A stretch of 64,000 nucleotides of DNA from Neodontobutis hainanensis (taxonomy: Eukaryota > Chordata > Actinopteri > Gobiiformes > Odontobutidae): positions 7,540,501-7,604,500 of the forward strand of contig JALDNG010000048.1 in assembly GCA_024349245.1 (NCBI GenBank), written 5' to 3'. This document shows positions 62,529 through 64,000 of this stretch, piece by piece. A program made the position numbers and the translations under genes. Position 1 is the stretch's first letter. Each line of letters starts with the position of its first letter. Under the pieces are notes generated by a model. The model searched no databases. It was not told the DNA's origin and saw nothing but the letters and a program-made list of their open reading frames with translations.

Positions 62529-63372
62529 TCATTATCTTTATGGACAGGATTTCTAGGCACAGCCAGGGGCCGAAGGGAGTCTGGTTTGGGGACCACAGGA
62601 TCTCGTCTCTGCTTTTGACAGATGATGTTGTCCTATTGGCTCCATCAAGCCAGGACCTCCAGTGTGCACTGGGACGGTTTGCAGCCGAGTGTGAAGAGGC
62701 TGGGATGAGGATCAGCACCTCCAAGTCCGAGACCATGGTTCTCAGTCGGAAAAGGGTGGCTTGTCCCCTTCAGGTTGGTGGAGAGATCCTGCATCAAGTG
62801 GAGGAGTTTAAATATCTTGAGGTCTTGTTCACGAGTGAGGGAAGGAAGGAACATGAGATCGACAGACGGATCGGTGCAGCTTCTGCTGTGATGCGGTCGA
62901 TGTACCGATCTGTCGTGGTGAAGCTTTACCATCGATCTACGTTCCTACTCTCACCTACGGTCATGAGCTTTGGGTCATGAGCTTTGGGTCATGACCGAAA
63001 GAACAAGATCCCGGATACAAGCGGCCAAAATGAGCTTTCTCCACAGGGTGGCGGGGTGCTCCCTTAGAGATAGGGTGAGGAGCTCGGTCACTCGGGAGGA
63101 GCTCAAAGTAGAGCCGCTGCTCCTTCACATCGAGAGGAGCCAGCTGAGGTGGCTCGAGCATCTGTTCCGGATGCCTCCTGGACGCCTCCCTAGGGAGGTG
63201 TTCTGGGCATGTCCCACTGGAATGAGAGCCCGGGGAAGACCTAGGACACGCTGGAGGGACTATGTCTCTGGGCTGTAAGAGCTGGAGGAAGTGTCTGGGG
63301 AGAGGAAATCTGGGCGTCGCTGCTTAGACTGCTACCCCTGCGACCCGGCCCCAGATAAGTGGTAGGATGGAT
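62529..63372 (+). pseudogene. RTE-type LINE, 5'-truncated, frameshifted ORF
   Basis: The longest coding remnant here. It starts inside the reverse transcriptase (MDRISRHSQGPKGVW) and includes the catalytic 'YxDD' region as LLLTDDVVLLA at about 62612-62644 (family consensus-like FADD changed to LTDD). It continues to RRIGAASAVMRSMYRS. A one-base loss near 62930 and a 14-bp tandem duplication ('gagctttgggtcat' at about 62965-62992) shift the frame twice. The C-terminal part (RIQAAKMSFLHRVAGCSLRD ... RPRTRWRDYVSGL) follows in frame 3 and stops early at 63278 because of a further deletion. The end has 'cccagataagtgg' and a short 'ggatgga' tail. RTE elements of fish (Rex3-like) are the best match; the full ORF is several times longer. 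Confidence 0.9.
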
Positions 63373-64000
63373 TCATTGTTTTAACATCAATCAGCTGCCA
63401 TAATGTGAGACAGCCAGGCTTTTCCCAACATGCACTGGTCTCTGCAGTCGTTAATGAGCAACAGCGGACACTTGTCTCAAAAAGCTTGTTACGTACATGT
63501 GCCTTTTATATGCAGCAAGTTTTATTTATTAATTAATTTTTTTCTTGTAAATTTAGTTTTTTTTTTTTTTCTCATAGATTTAGGACTTTAAAACTAAAAA
63601 TATACTCTCAGAATTGTATTTCTTTTTCTCAAAATGGCCCTAATACCCTATTGTTTGTACGCATCTATTTGTCTTCCTGACAAATAAAATGCCATGCATG
63701 CAGTTGCCCGACTCTGTACTGACACATAACAATGTTTTGCGTTCATTCATGTCATGAATATTCTGGGTGGTTTTACTGAAAAGCGAGGGATTGTGGTTTT
63801 ACAAATGTTGTTACTGTTCCATATTTCTGGTACTTGTGTATTCATTAAATGCACAGGTTTATTCTTAGTATTTTCACAATAAACATGAATGGGCTGTGTG
63901 GTGATGGTCACAGGCCACAGAGGACCTGTAGGTGTAGCTGTTTGTCTAACGAGCTTCTCTCAGGTGAACTCAGGTGAACTCATTAATGGGACTGACCAGC
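63373..64000. other. Noncoding stretch to the window end
   Basis: No gene is recognised. A 'caggtgaact' doublet lies at about 63961-63980, next to 'cattaatggg'; the last 100 nt look like mixed-composition unique DNA. Confidence 0.5.

Overview
The window reads as vertebrate nuclear DNA, most probably from a ray-finned (percomorph-type) fish. The evidence is the repeat content. There are V-SINEs with a tRNA-like head, the shared 'cttgggcaagacactta' core and the fish-type 'ggataaaagcgtctgc' tail. There are two 5'-truncated copies of an RTE-type LINE ending in a GATG-type tail, several L2/CR1/Rex-type LINE 3' ends, Tc1 transposon relics, and long (TA)n and (CA)n microsatellites. The sequence is visibly AT-rich. 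I see no operons, phage genes, CRISPR arrays or other prokaryotic features.

I find no convincing host protein-coding gene. The longest open frames are 167, 162 and 147 codons. The first is LINE reverse transcriptase and the other two look like chance. The number of roughly 100-codon frames is about what noncoding AT-rich DNA of this length gives. The window is therefore intergenic or deep intronic. Its readable content is mobile-element remains, simple repeats and a few stretches that look like conserved noncoding DNA, although conservation itself cannot be seen from one sequence.

Layout. 1-8 kb: degraded SINEs, a long TA array, a Tc1 fragment, a 36-bp perfect palindrome. 8-18 kb: a 921-bp Tc1-like element (12146-13066) with roughly 200-bp inverted ends and TA on both sides, a Tc1 relative of the 6.2-kb fragment; degenerate minisatellites; a poly-A SINE. 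18-37 kb: strikingly poor in recognisable transposons, with one young V-SINE at 27235 and several blocks dense in homeodomain-type TAAT/ATTA words. 37-46 kb: a young V-SINE, two minus-strand LINE 3' ends, tRNA-headed repeats, and a decayed LINE with a 3' stem-loop. 46-54 kb: an L2-like fragment, an inverted-repeat element carrying another repeat between its arms (51.56-52.03 kb), a V-SINE that lost its core domain, TA repeats. 54-64 kb: a 103-nt CA array, a minisatellite, a palindromic MITE-like element, and three LINE 3' ends (two RTE, one L2/CR1-like).

The elements show a parasitic relation rather than a pathway. The 39.9-kb LINE end carries the same terminal sequence as the V-SINE tails, as expected if V-SINEs borrow a partner LINE's reverse transcriptase. 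I found no clear new biological system. The best leads are this LINE/V-SINE tail sharing, the core-less V-SINE, the nested inverted-repeat element, three strong palindromes, and the transposon-poor 18-37 kb block.
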